Below are positions 18,115 to 26,920 of a DNA stretch of 58,389 bases, piece after piece. Positions within the stretch are counted from its first letter, which is position 1. Every line of letters starts with the position of its first letter. The DNA lies in NCBI RefSeq assembly GCF_002995805.1, contig NZ_PVXL01000004.1, positions 1 through 58,389 on the forward strand. Reading direction: 5' to 3'. This DNA comes from Neomoorella stamsii (GTDB lineage Bacteria; Bacillota; DSM-521; Neomoorellales; Neomoorellaceae). The position numbers and the translations under genes are program-made. The notes under the pieces are model-generated. The model worked only from the letters and a program-made list of their open reading frames with translations, had not been told where the DNA came from and did no database searches.

Positions 18115-18179
18115 CTAATTTATTGATACTGATACCAGGTCATATTTTATGTTCTTCGTGGCAAAGGAGCGAAGGTTCA

Positions 18180-18440
18180 ATGCGAGCAAATATGGAAGTA
18201 AGGCTTATCCATAATGGCCGGGAATGGATAGCCGGTGATGCTAATTTTGAGGCCAGGGGTCGTACCCTGGTTGAACTGGACCAGAGCATTAAAAACGCCC
18301 TACGGAAAAGCGGCAAATTTCAGCAGGGAACAAAAGTCACGGTCCTGATGAAATTTGATTACGAAACCATGCCCGATTATGCCCGTGTCCGGCAGTATAT
18401 GCCTGCTTATTTCAACCGCGTGTTAGCAGTGGAATTATAG
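18180..18440 (+). CDS. short conserved protein of unknown function (DUF5395-like)
   Basis: This 86-residue protein reads MRANMEVRLIHNGREWIAG at the start and ends in a Tyr-rich segment. Its strand-strand-helix pattern with a charged helix (TLVELDQSIKNALRK) recalls HicB-like or DUF5395 proteins, but I cannot assign it firmly. The ATG is ten bases after AAAGGAG. It lies between the thioesterase and Uma2 genes with about 70 bp on each side. I see no catalytic motif. Confidence 0.6.
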   Translation: MRANMEVRLIHNGREWIAGDANFEARGRTLVELDQSIKNALRKSGKFQQGTKVTVLMKFDYETMPDYARVRQYMPAYFNRVLAVEL

Positions 18441-18516
18441 TAATGGTAACAGAGGTTGTTGGCCACCAAGCGAAGCGATAAAATATCTTCAGGCAAAAAG
18501 GCGGGAGGTGGTAATA

Positions 18517-19140
18517 GTGAGCCTGGCCCTAAAGGAAATAGCAGTTAGCAAAGATAAGGTTTATACCTACGACGATTACTGCCGGCTACCGGAGGGAGCT
18601 CCTTACCAGCTCATCGGGGGAGAACTGGTATTGACACCATCGCCCACTTCTTACCACCAGATAATTTCTATGCAGCTCGTGTCTAAAATGGTCGCTTATG
18701 TAACCGCAAAGAATTTAGGTATAGTTTTACATGCGCCTATGGATGTTTATCTCGAGGAAACTGAAACCTACCAGCCGGACATTATTTTCATTGCCCGCGA
18801 CCGGATGGATATTATTAAACCTGAAAAGATCGAGGGCGCCCCGGACCTGGTGGTGGAAATCCTTTCCCCCACGACAGCCTATTATGACCTGCGCCAGAAA
18901 TACAAGGTTTACGGAAAACATGGCGTCAAGGAGTATTGGATTATAGATCCCCAGGATAAATCCATTCAGGTTTTTTCCCTGGTGGAAGGCAAATTTAAAC
19001 TGGACCAGGATATTGAGAAAGAAGGAATTGTCCGTTCCCGGGTAATAGAGGGTTTTTGTGTTAATGTTGTAGATATTTTCTATAATCCTCTTATAGAGGA
19101 TTATCCCGACCGAAAGCAAGAAAATGGTGGCAGCCAATAA
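18517..19140 (+). CDS. Uma2-family putative endonuclease (DUF820)
   Basis: This 207-residue protein has the restriction-endonuclease-like fold of the Uma2 family. The N-terminal part YDDYCRLPEGAPYQLIGGELVLTPSPTSYHQ is typical, followed by the PD-(D/E)xK-type core: YQPDIIFI, GAPDLVVEILSPTT and KYKVYGKHGVKEYWIIDP. The start is GTG 18517, nine bases after GGGAGG. Uma2 proteins are abundant in cyanobacteria and some thermophiles, and their role is unknown. It may be a mobile or defence-related remnant, but no partner gene is evident. Confidence 0.85.
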   Translation: MSLALKEIAVSKDKVYTYDDYCRLPEGAPYQLIGGELVLTPSPTSYHQIISMQLVSKMVAYVTAKNLGIVLHAPMDVYLEETETYQPDIIFIARDRMDIIKPEKIEGAPDLVVEILSPTTAYYDLRQKYKVYGKHGVKEYWIIDPQDKSIQVFSLVEGKFKLDQDIEKEGIVRSRVIEGFCVNVVDIFYNPLIEDYPDRKQENGGSQ

Positions 19141-19180
19141 TTTGATCCAGGGCTATTTCGCAAGGTTTTCTACCTCAATA

Positions 19181-19209
19181 TTGACATTATAGAAGCATAC
19201 AAATATAAT
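19181..19209 (+). promoter_or_regulatory. consensus sigma-A promoter upstream of the sensor-kinase leader
   Basis: TTGACA (19181-19186), 17 bases, TATAAT (19204-19209): both hexamers are perfect. The predicted start is near 19216, about 220 bases before the kinase gene, so transcripts carry a long leader. Confidence 0.8.
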
Positions 19210-19215
19210 AGTTTA

Positions 19216-19295
19216 AAAAGTGATAGTTTAGGTAAGCAAAGAGGCTTACAGGACGATGAAGTTACCTGTTTTGTTAAAAGGCAGGTAACTTTTTT
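19216..19295 (+). promoter_or_regulatory. leader RNA with terminator 1 and a competing antiterminator
   Basis: A hairpin GTAAGC (19232-19237) with GCTTAC (19244-19249) is followed by a terminator made of AGTTACCTG (19260-19268), CAGGTAACT (19282-19290) and a T-run. AGGTAA at 19230-19235 repeats the terminator's 3' arm and can pair with TTACCT at 19262-19267, so two exclusive folds are possible. I do not recognise a known riboswitch. Confidence 0.6.
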
Positions 19296-19328
19296 CGTTA
19301 TATCATTTCCCCGGGTGAGAAAGCAAAG

Positions 19329-19378
19329 GTGCTATCGGGCAGATTTTTCATTAAGCTGCTGGCTGGTAGCACTTTTTT
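19329..19378 (+). terminator. second tandem terminator in the kinase leader
   Basis: GTGCTATC (19329-19336) pairs with GGTAGCAC (19365-19372), with an inner GCAG/CTGC pairing, and TTTTTT follows. It lies 58 bases before the kinase ATG. Together with the upstream terminator it forms two consecutive stops between the promoter and the gene. Confidence 0.7.
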
Positions 19379-19435
19379 CGATGAGGAAAATAGCATCTAT
19401 AACTAAACAGGCACTCAAAAAGGTGGGACTTTCTT

Positions 19436-21181
19436 ATGTTTACTAAACTTATTCTCCGGGTTTGCGGTGATTGTCGCTACCCTCCTTTTGAGTTTTTAAA
19501 CGATGATGGGGCCTTCAAGGGATTTAACGTGGATATTTTAAAAGCCATTGCCAAAGAGGTGGGGGTAGAAATCTATTTCAGAGCCATGCCCTGGTCAGAA
19601 GCTATACGAGCCGTTCAGGAGGGTATTTTTGATGCTATACAGGGTATGGCTTTAAGTGCAAGACGTCAGGATATCTTTGATTTTACCGAGGCATACCTGG
19701 TAGTTTCTCATTCTGTTTTTGTTCTAAGGGACCGGTATGATATTTTAACTTTGAATGATCTAAAGGGTTTAAAGGTAGCCGTTCAAAAAGATGACATATC
19801 TTATGACTTGATCAACCATCATCTTGGCAGCGCTAAAACTTTTCTGCACTATATCTTTACTGCTGATCAAGGCGAAGCATTAAACGAATTAATTAAACGA
19901 AAAGTCGATGCCTTTATCGGCAACAGGCTTACAGGAACTTACCTAGCCCAAAAGATGGGACACATAGATAAAATCAGGCTGGTTGGCCAGCCAATTTCGC
20001 CACAGGCTTATGCTATAGCTGTCAGTCGTGGCAGGAAGCAACTAGTAGAAATTTTTAATAAAGGATTACGAGCGATAAAAGAAAATGGGGCTTACGATCG
20101 GATCTGCGAAAAGTGGTTTGGCCTGGTAGCTGAAGATCTAAACAGTCATATTATCGATAGCGTAGATGTAGGAGTAATTGGATTAAACCGCATGGGAATA
20201 ATTACCTCAATCAATTCTTATGCTCGTAAAATTTTAAACATAAAGAGCCATAACTTAATCGGAAAATACGCTTTGGAAACAGAACTGGTTCGCTATTTTG
20301 ATTTTGGTATTGTATATGAAACCATGGCGACTGGTAAGGCTTTTGTTGATCACGAAATCGAAATTAAGAATGGCAAACAATCTTTGCTGAGCTATAATAT
20401 TTTTCCTCTATACGGCGAAAGCAATAAAGTCATCGGGGTAGTTATTAGTTTAAGGGATATTACCCTGGCAAAGCACTTGCGTGAAAGTTTGGCCCGTAAG
20501 GATAAAATGGAATCCCTGGGTTTGCTTTTAGCCAACATAGCCCATGAAATTAGAAATCCGATTATGGCCATTAAAACTTTTGTTGACACTCTTCCTGTTC
20601 AATATGACAACCCCCGTTTTCGCGCTGAGATGTTAAAATATGTGCCCATGGAGATTGAGCGCCTTAATAAGCTTGTCGGGGAATTATTACAGTACGCCCG
20701 CCCCCGCGCACCGGTCCGCGAATGGTGTAATTTATATGAAATCGTAAATTCAGTTATGGTTTTATTTCAAGGGCAGGTTAACAGTGGAATCGATTTTGAT
20801 GTTCAAATCGACACTTCTCTAAGGATATGGGCTGATCAGCAACAGCTAAAACAAATATTAATTAACCTCATTTTAAACGCTACTGAAGCCATTAAAGAAA
20901 AAGGCAAGGTAAAAATTGCAGCAGGTAAAGGCCAGGATGGGGTGTGGATTGAGGTAGAGGATGATGGTTGCGGCATTTCTTCAGAGCACCTTGGACACAT
21001 ATTTGATCCTTTTTATACCACAAAAGAAAAAGGAACGGGTCTGGGTCTTTTTATTACCTACCAACTTGTTAAAGAGAATCATGGCGATATAAGGGTATTT
21101 AGCCAGAAGGGCCGGGGGACACGTTTCAAGATCACTTTCTGCCAGGAGGTGCGTCATGGAGAAAATTCTAATAATCGATGA
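19436..21181 (+). CDS. sensor histidine kinase with solute-binding domain, apparently cytoplasmic
   Basis: This is a 581-residue kinase. Residues 5-230 form a family-3 solute-binding domain (RVCGDCRYPPFEFLNDDGAFKGFNVDI at the start). Residues 235-350 look like a PAS domain. The HisKA domain holds the phosphorylated H370 in LANIAHEIRNP, and the ATPase domain has NLILNATEAI, DDGCGIS and GTGLGLFI. No signal peptide or transmembrane helix is visible, and the upstream terminator leaves no room for one, so the binding domain should sample the cytoplasm. It overlaps the regulator gene by 26 bp. By position it controls the purine-type operon downstream. Confidence 0.88.
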   Translation: MFTKLILRVCGDCRYPPFEFLNDDGAFKGFNVDILKAIAKEVGVEIYFRAMPWSEAIRAVQEGIFDAIQGMALSARRQDIFDFTEAYLVVSHSVFVLRDRYDILTLNDLKGLKVAVQKDDISYDLINHHLGSAKTFLHYIFTADQGEALNELIKRKVDAFIGNRLTGTYLAQKMGHIDKIRLVGQPISPQAYAIAVSRGRKQLVEIFNKGLRAIKENGAYDRICEKWFGLVAEDLNSHIIDSVDVGVIGLNRMGIITSINSYARKILNIKSHNLIGKYALETELVRYFDFGIVYETMATGKAFVDHEIEIKNGKQSLLSYNIFPLYGESNKVIGVVISLRDITLAKHLRESLARKDKMESLGLLLANIAHEIRNPIMAIKTFVDTLPVQYDNPRFRAEMLKYVPMEIERLNKLVGELLQYARPRAPVREWCNLYEIVNSVMVLFQGQVNSGIDFDVQIDTSLRIWADQQQLKQILINLILNATEAIKEKGKVKIAAGKGQDGVWIEVEDDGCGISSEHLGHIFDPFYTTKEKGTGLGLFITYQLVKENHGDIRVFSQKGRGTRFKITFCQEVRHGENSNNR

Positions 21182-22550
21182 TGACCCCGCCATTTGTTCT
21201 TCTTTGAGCTTTGCCCTGCTGAATGATTTTGAAGTAATTACGGCCACTGATCCGGCGGTAGGGTTCTATTATTTGCAGAATGAAGAGATTGCCCTCACTA
21301 TTCTTGACTTATATCTCGGGCAAGTTGATGGTTTACAGGTACTACGTAAGATTCGGCAGTTTAATCCACACGCTGTTGTTATAGTTTTAACTGCTTATGG
21401 TAGTATCCGTTCTTCTGTAGAAGCTATTAAAGAAGGTGCCTTTTATTACCTGACCAAACCTGTCGATATTGAGGAACTCAAAGCCCTGGTTAATAAAGGT
21501 TTGGAATTGTACCACCTGCAGGCCAGGTTGGAAATCTTGAACCAAGAACTTAAAAAGCAATATGAATCTTATGGTATCATTGGAAAATCAAGGGCAATTA
21601 ATAAGATTTTGACTCTGATAGAAAAAGTAAAGGATATTGATAGCAACGTTTTAATAACCGGTGAGAGTGGAACTGGGAAAGAACTGGTGGCGCGGGCGAT
21701 TCATTATTACGGCCGGCGGCAAAAAGGTCCTTTTGAGGTTATAAATTGCGCTGCTATCCCGGAAAATTTATTGGAAAGTGAGCTTTTCGGTTACCAGAAG
21801 GGAGCTTTTACGGGTGCTAACCGCAGCTATGAGGGGAAACTACGGGCTGCCCATGGTGGTACTATTTTTTTAGATGAAATTGGGGAGATGTCCCTCGTCC
21901 TCCAGGCCAAAGTCTTACGCTTTTTACAAGATAAAACCGTGATACCGCTGGGCTCCAAGAATACCTACCCGGTTGATGTACGTATCTTGGCGGCAACCAA
22001 CAGGAATTTGCCCGAGGCTATTAAGCAGAATAACTTTCGTGAAGATCTGTATTACCGGCTGAATGTAATTAATATTGAGTTACCGCCCCTGCGGGAACGC
22101 AAAGAGGACATCCCCTTATTAGTAAAGCATTTTATTGCTAAATATTCGGCACTGCTGGGGCGTCAGGTGGATTCTATTACTCCTGAAGCTCTCCGTTTAT
22201 TAGTAAACTATAATTTTCCCGGTAATATAAGAGAATTGGAAAATATTATTGAACGTGGTGTGGCTCTGGCAACGGGCAGGGAAATTACAACAGACAATTT
22301 ACCTTCAAATCTTCAGCCTTTATCTGATCCGTTGCCCATGGACATTCCCGACGCCATACCTGTTTTTATTGGCGAAACCCTGGACCAGGTAGAAAAAAAG
22401 TTGATCCTCTCAACTCTAAAGAAAACCGGTGGTAGAAAAAAAGAAGCGGCAATCCTTTTAGGCATAACAGATAGGACCCTGAGGAATAAACTGAAGAAGT
22501 ATAGGATAAAAGGAAAAAAAGCGGATATAATTTCCGGTTCACAGTCCTGA
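21156..22550 (+). CDS. NtrC-type sigma-54 response regulator
   Basis: This 464-residue activator has a receiver domain with phospho-acceptor D51 (TILDLYLGQ). Its AAA+ sigma-54 interaction domain has GESGTGKE (Walker A), the sigma-54 contact loop GAFTGA, GGTIFLDEIGEM (Walker B) and REDLYYRLNV. A C-terminal Fis-type helix-turn-helix follows (KKEAAILLGITDRTLRNKLKKY). The start has AGGAGG upstream and lies inside the kinase gene. A perfect -24/-12 promoter 85 bp after its stop codon is the obvious target, which makes this the activator of the downstream ten-gene set. Confidence 0.95.
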   Translation: MEKILIIDDDPAICSSLSFALLNDFEVITATDPAVGFYYLQNEEIALTILDLYLGQVDGLQVLRKIRQFNPHAVVIVLTAYGSIRSSVEAIKEGAFYYLTKPVDIEELKALVNKGLELYHLQARLEILNQELKKQYESYGIIGKSRAINKILTLIEKVKDIDSNVLITGESGTGKELVARAIHYYGRRQKGPFEVINCAAIPENLLESELFGYQKGAFTGANRSYEGKLRAAHGGTIFLDEIGEMSLVLQAKVLRFLQDKTVIPLGSKNTYPVDVRILAATNRNLPEAIKQNNFREDLYYRLNVINIELPPLRERKEDIPLLVKHFIAKYSALLGRQVDSITPEALRLLVNYNFPGNIRELENIIERGVALATGREITTDNLPSNLQPLSDPLPMDIPDAIPVFIGETLDQVEKKLILSTLKKTGGRKKEAAILLGITDRTLRNKLKKYRIKGKKADIISGSQS

Positions 22551-22634
22551 TTTATAAAAATAGCGGAAATATCTTCCCCTATTTATTTTTAATTTGCAAC
22601 CCTTATCGATCGGCTAATAAGATGTTGCCTGGTC

Positions 22635-22650
22635 TGGCACGAAACTTGCT
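22635..22650 (+). promoter_or_regulatory. sigma-54 (-24/-12) promoter
   Basis: TGGCACGAAACTTGCT matches the consensus at every informative position; GG at 22636-22637 and GC at 22648-22649 have the required 10-base gap. Transcription would start near 22661, giving a short leader that contains the GGAGG site of the next gene. Confidence 0.92.
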
Positions 22651-22677
22651 ACATAAGGCTTAACGGAGGTGGAAATA

Positions 22678-24500
22678 TGAATTTAAGCCAGGAAGAGCAA
22701 AATCTTATAGAAGAGCGATTTCGGGCAATAGAAGTTTTACTTTCTCCGCAAAAGTTCGCTACTAAGGTTTTAAAGAACGCCCGCGTAGTTAATGTCTTAA
22801 CCAGGGAAATCTACAGGGCGGATATTGCTATCAACGGGAAAGTAATTTTAATGATTGGTGATTGTAACAACTTGATTGGACCGGAAACAGAGGTCATTGA
22901 TCTGAACGGGAAGTATGTAACACCGGCTTTTATTGACGCCCATATGCATTTTGAGAGTGCCATGCTCACGATTACCGAATTTACGAGGATATCTTTGCCC
23001 ACAGGCACTACCTGTCTGATATGCGATCCCCATGAGATAGGCAACGTCCTGGGACCAGAAGGGGTAAGGGCCATGGCCGCTGAAGCTGCCCTTATGCCTC
23101 ACCACGTATTCTTACGCATCCCCGCTTTAACACCCGACTCACCGGGGTTGGAAACGCCGGGTTATCATATAACTTCACGGGAAGTACCGGAAATGTTGTC
23201 TTACCCATCTGTTTCTGGCATCGGCGAGATCCAGGGGGTCAGTGCAATTAAATTTGTTTTTGCCCACAACCCTGACGTGATTAAAGATACCCTGGCTTCT
23301 ACCATATATGCCCGCTCTATAGGTAAAGGAGTTGACGGCAACGCACCGGAGTTGTTCGGTCCCGAACTTGCAGCCCATATTATTGCCGGAGGTACGGACG
23401 TATCCTGTCACGAAACCACAACCAAAGCTGAAGCCATAGAAAAACTGCGTTACGGTGTTTATCTATTAATGCGCGAGGGATCAACCCAGCGCAACATGGC
23501 TGAATGTATTAAAGCTCTTACTGAAGAAGGTTTCGATTCGCGTCGTATGATCCTGGCTACCGATGACATGCTGGCGGAAGATATAGTCAAAAGCGGTCAT
23601 ATGAACGATATAATTCGCCGTACTATCCGTCAGGGTGTAGGTGCTGTAGAAGCAATACAAATGGCGACTATTAATCCGGCCACATGGTTGGGCTTAAATC
23701 ATCTTGGTGTCCTGGCGCCGGGTAAACTGGCAGATTTGGTAGTTATCGCGGGTGAACTCGAAGATATGGAGGTAGAGGCGGTTTACCTGAAAGGTGAACT
23801 TGTAGCGAAAGATGGCGAGTTGCTTATTGATCTACCGCCATATACTTACCCGGCAACAGTAAAAAAATCTGTCAAACGGGACTACGTCTCAGCCGCAGAG
23901 CTGATGTTGCCTGCAAGGGGCACCAAAGCCATAGTACGCTGTATAGGTCTTATACCCGATCAAAATCTGTCCCACGCTATCGAAGTTGAAATGAAGGTAG
24001 ACAGTGGCTATATTCTCCCTTCTTTAGACGAAGATTTGTTGCCTATTGCCGTAGTAGGGAGGTACGGGCAAAAGGATATAGGAAGGAGCTTTGTGAAAGG
24101 GTTTGGCCTTAAAAATGGAGCGTTTGCCGAAAGCGTGGCCCATGACGCCCACAACATCATAGTTGTAGGTACAAACTATAACGATATGGCCGTGGCGGTT
24201 AATCACGTTATTAAAATGCAGGGGGGTGTGGCCGTAGTAAAAGGCGGCAGGGTCCTGGGAGAGCTTCCCCTAGAGATTGGAGGTTTAATGACTGATGCCC
24301 TAACAGCTCATGAACTAATAGCTAGGACGGCGTTGCTGCATCGCCTGGCCGCGGAAGAACTCGGGTGCAAGGTACACGCTCCTTTTATGCACCTTGCTTT
24401 TCTCTCTCTCACCACCAGCCCCAAATGGAAGCTTACCGATAAAGGGGTAGTGGATGCCAATAATTACTGCGTACTTTCAGCGATTAAGGAGGTTTTATAA
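22678..24500 (+). CDS. adenine deaminase-family amidohydrolase
   Basis: This 607-residue enzyme resembles adenine deaminase over its whole length. The metal motif is DAHMHFESAMLTITEFTR, followed by CDPHEIGNVLG, and the C-terminal domain has SVAHDAHNIIVVG and FMHLAFLSL. Two signatures differ from E. coli Ade as I remember it: DGHCPGL is DGNAPEL here, and the CTDDRNP segment is ATDDMLA. The substrate may therefore be another purine or imidazole, for example xanthine. It is the first gene after the sigma-54 promoter. The ATG lies eight bases after GGAGG. Adenine deaminase is the default name; a new hydrolase is possible. Confidence 0.8.
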
Positions 24501-24502
24501 AG

Positions 24503-25213
24503 ATGAACCGGAATAAACGCTGGACCCTGATTGATCTTTCCCAGGAAATTTACCAGGGTATGTCTGTTTTTCCCATGCATCAGCGTACCTTTATTATGGT
24601 AAATATGACCCACGAAGAAAATCAAAAGATGACCGGGAGCAAGACACTGGGGTTTTCGGCCCGCAACCTGTTGATTAGCGAACACGGGCCTACCCATTGC
24701 GATGCCGTGTGGGAATACAATCCGGAGGGGCCGACCATCGATAAAATGCCGTTGACCCATTTTTGGGGTGACGCCATCTGCGTAGATCTAAGCCATGTAC
24801 CACCTTCAAGGTATATCACTGTTGAAGATCTGGAGCAGGCCCTGGCTAAGGCAGGCCTGGAGATCCAGGCTGGAGATATTTTTCTAATGTATACTGGTCA
24901 TTATGATCGTAATTACGGTACCGATAAATGGCAGACAGAATATACGGGTCTTAGCTATGAGGCGGCAGAGTGGTTGGCCCAAAAGGGGGTAGTCAATATC
25001 GGTGTTGATGCCCCAGCTATTGATCATCCGGCCGATCTGGATTTTTCAGGTCACTGGGTCTGCGGTAAATATAACATGACCAATACAGAAAACCTCTGTA
25101 ACCTCGATAAAGTAGTTAACCGCAGGTTCCTATTCATGGGGCTTCCTCTGCGTATAAGGGATGGTAGCGGGTCTCCTATCAGAGCTGTGGCTATTTTAAC
25201 TGATGAGGATTAA
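24503..25213 (+). CDS. cyclase-family metal-dependent hydrolase (kynurenine formamidase-like)
   Basis: This 236-residue protein belongs to the cyclase family, whose members hydrolyse amides and cyclic amides using a bound metal. The family metal motif HxGTHxD appears as EHGPTHCDA with H61, H65 and D67; the usual glycine of the family is proline here. A second conserved block is GVDAPAIDHP. It starts two bases after the adenine-deaminase-like stop codon, so the two are tightly coupled. In this context, opening of a purine or imidazolone ring is a reasonable guess. Kynurenine formamidase activity is unlikely because no tryptophan-degradation gene is near. Confidence 0.75.
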   Translation: MNRNKRWTLIDLSQEIYQGMSVFPMHQRTFIMVNMTHEENQKMTGSKTLGFSARNLLISEHGPTHCDAVWEYNPEGPTIDKMPLTHFWGDAICVDLSHVPPSRYITVEDLEQALAKAGLEIQAGDIFLMYTGHYDRNYGTDKWQTEYTGLSYEAAEWLAQKGVVNIGVDAPAIDHPADLDFSGHWVCGKYNMTNTENLCNLDKVVNRRFLFMGLPLRIRDGSGSPIRAVAILTDED

Positions 25214-25232
25214 GGCATTGGAGGGCCGCTAA

Positions 25233-26138
25233 GTGAAGCAATATATCCACACAGTACCCAATTTTAGTGAAGGCCGCAGGAAAGAAGTAATTGAGGCGAT
25301 CGTAGGGCAGTTTAAAGACATTCCCGGGGTAAAACTCATCGACTATTATCCCGATCCCGATTTTAACCGCACTGTCATTGAAGCGATAGGAGAGCCGGAA
25401 CCTTTAAAACGGGCCCTGCTTAATATGACCGGCAAAGCCGTCGAATTGATTAATATGGAAGAGCAACGCGGCGCCCACCCCCGGATAGGAGCCCAGGATA
25501 CTATCCCCTTATTTCCACTTAAGAATATATCCTTAGAGGAATGTAAACTTCTGGCGGAAGAACTGGGAAAGGAGATTTACGCCCGTTTCCAATTACCTGT
25601 TTACTTGAGCGGGGAAAATGCCCGCACTCCGGAAAGAAAAAGCCTGGACTTCATCCGCCGGGGGCAATACGAGGGGTTAAAAAAAGTAGCCCATTTACCG
25701 GAAAGGGCTCCGGACATCGGGGCTGCTGCCCTGCACCCAACTGCCGGGGCGGTTATTGTCAGTGCCGGTACCAGACCCCTGGTAGCTTATAACGTCGTTC
25801 TCAATTCCAGTGACTTGAGTTTGGCGCAGGGGATAGCTAAAGCGGTCCGCGGGCCAAGCGGGGGCTTCAGTACTGTCAGGGCTGTGGGCCTCAGATATGA
25901 AGAGCGCGACCTGGTTGCGGTATCGATGAATATTTTTGATTATGAATTGACCCCTCTTTACCGCACCTTTGAGCTGGTAAAAAGAGAGGCTGCCCGCTAT
26001 GGAGTAACGGTCCTGGAGACCCAGCTTGTGGGAACCGTTCCCCAGGAAAGTTTAATTATGGTGGCCGAGTATTTCTTACAGCTTAAGAGTTTCAAGCGTA
26101 ACCAGATACTGGAGAACAATTTATTTGATCTTAATTAG
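25233..26138 (+). CDS. formimidoyltransferase (FtcD-type, glycine or glutamate)
   Basis: This 301-residue protein is the stand-alone transferase half of FTCD. It moves a formimino group to tetrahydrofolate. Family blocks include VPNFSEGRRKEVIEAI, DYYPDPDFNRTVIEAIGEP, RGAHPRIGAQDTIPLFP and SGENARTPERKSLDFIRRGQYEGL. No histidine-degradation gene (hutH, hutU, hutI) is present, so formiminoglycine from purine breakdown is the likelier donor. GTG start behind GGAGGG. The cyclodeaminase gene follows directly, and the product feeds the folate branch of acetogenesis. Confidence 0.88.
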   Translation: MKQYIHTVPNFSEGRRKEVIEAIVGQFKDIPGVKLIDYYPDPDFNRTVIEAIGEPEPLKRALLNMTGKAVELINMEEQRGAHPRIGAQDTIPLFPLKNISLEECKLLAEELGKEIYARFQLPVYLSGENARTPERKSLDFIRRGQYEGLKKVAHLPERAPDIGAAALHPTAGAVIVSAGTRPLVAYNVVLNSSDLSLAQGIAKAVRGPSGGFSTVRAVGLRYEERDLVAVSMNIFDYELTPLYRTFELVKREAARYGVTVLETQLVGTVPQESLIMVAEYFLQLKSFKRNQILENNLFDLN

Positions 26139-26147
26139 GAGATACCT

Positions 26148-26765
26148 ATGCTTGCTGGAAAAAGCCTTATCGATTTTGCTGCCCAGCTTTCATCAACGGC
26201 GCCCGTACCCGGAGGGGGAACCGTAAGCGCCCTGTGTGGCTACCTCAGCGCCGCCCTGGCTCTTAAGGTATGCTATTTAACGCTAGGAAAGGAACAATAC
26301 AAAGAAAGCCATGCTGAAATTCATAAAGTGGGAGGTGAGATTGAAGAGTTAAAAGCTGAACTGCTGGGTTTAATGGATGAAGACGCAGCTGCCTTTGCTG
26401 GAGTAATTAATGCTTACCGGTTACCCAGAACAGATCCCTGTGAAGCAAATAAACGGAAGGAGGCTATTAAACAGGAAACTTTAAAAGCAGCGTTCGTACC
26501 TTTACGTACCGCCGAGAAGTGCTTGCAGTTACTCAAAAAAATACCGGTGGTTATCGACAAAGGCGTTCCGAGTGCCGTAAGCGATGCCGGGGTCGCCGCC
26601 CACCTGGCTGCTGCCGGCCTTGAAGGAGCACTGCTAAATGTGGCAATTAATATCAAAGAGATCAATAAAGAATATGCCCTCGAACTGGAACAAAGGATAG
26701 CACGAATAAATGAAGCAAAACAGGATTTAATGAGCCACCTTTTACGTACCCTGAAAATGGGGTAG
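26148..26765 (+). CDS. fchA: formimidoyl-THF cyclodeaminase FchA
   Basis: FchA converts 5-formimino-THF to 5,10-methenyl-THF and ammonia. The 205-residue all-alpha protein shows the family start SLIDFAAQLSSTAPVPGGGTVSALCGYLSAALA and the later segment GVPSAVSDAGVAAHLAAAGLEGALLNVAIN. It lies 9 bp after the transferase gene with GGAG upstream. The pair completes the last two steps of formiminoglycine use. Confidence 0.92.
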   Translation: MLAGKSLIDFAAQLSSTAPVPGGGTVSALCGYLSAALALKVCYLTLGKEQYKESHAEIHKVGGEIEELKAELLGLMDEDAAAFAGVINAYRLPRTDPCEANKRKEAIKQETLKAAFVPLRTAEKCLQLLKKIPVVIDKGVPSAVSDAGVAAHLAAAGLEGALLNVAINIKEINKEYALELEQRIARINEAKQDLMSHLLRTLKMG

Positions 26766-26794
26766 TATTTACCATTATATCATATCCTTCTGAT

Positions 26795-26818
26795 GGCGCC
26801 GCCGGGGCGGCATGCGCC
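26795..26818 (+). terminator. GC-rich hairpin after fchA
   Basis: GGCGC and GCCG pair with CGGC and GCGCC between 26795 and 26818, followed by TTTATTTAT. It may reduce transcription from the enzyme genes into the transporter genes. Confidence 0.45.
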
Positions 26819-26857
26819 TTTATTTATGGCAATGGTGTTTGACTGAGGGGTAACGGG

Positions 26858-26898
26858 GCCCTTTGTAGTAAAACAGTCTACAAAGGGCTTATTTTTAT
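26858..26898 (+). terminator. terminator or attenuator before the ECF transporter genes
   Basis: A perfect 11-bp stem (GCCCTTTGTAG, 26858-26868, with 26878-26888) is followed by TTATTTTTAT. It lies 33 bases before the transporter ATG, a position suited to control of transporter expression within the operon. Confidence 0.75.
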
Positions 26899-26920
26899 AA
26901 AAAAACGAGGAGGGTAAAGC

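Noticed and set aside
25233..26765. Histidine-degradation operon
   Set aside because: ftcD and fchA occur in some histidine pathways, but hutH, hutU and hutI are absent and the neighbours are purine-type hydrolases.
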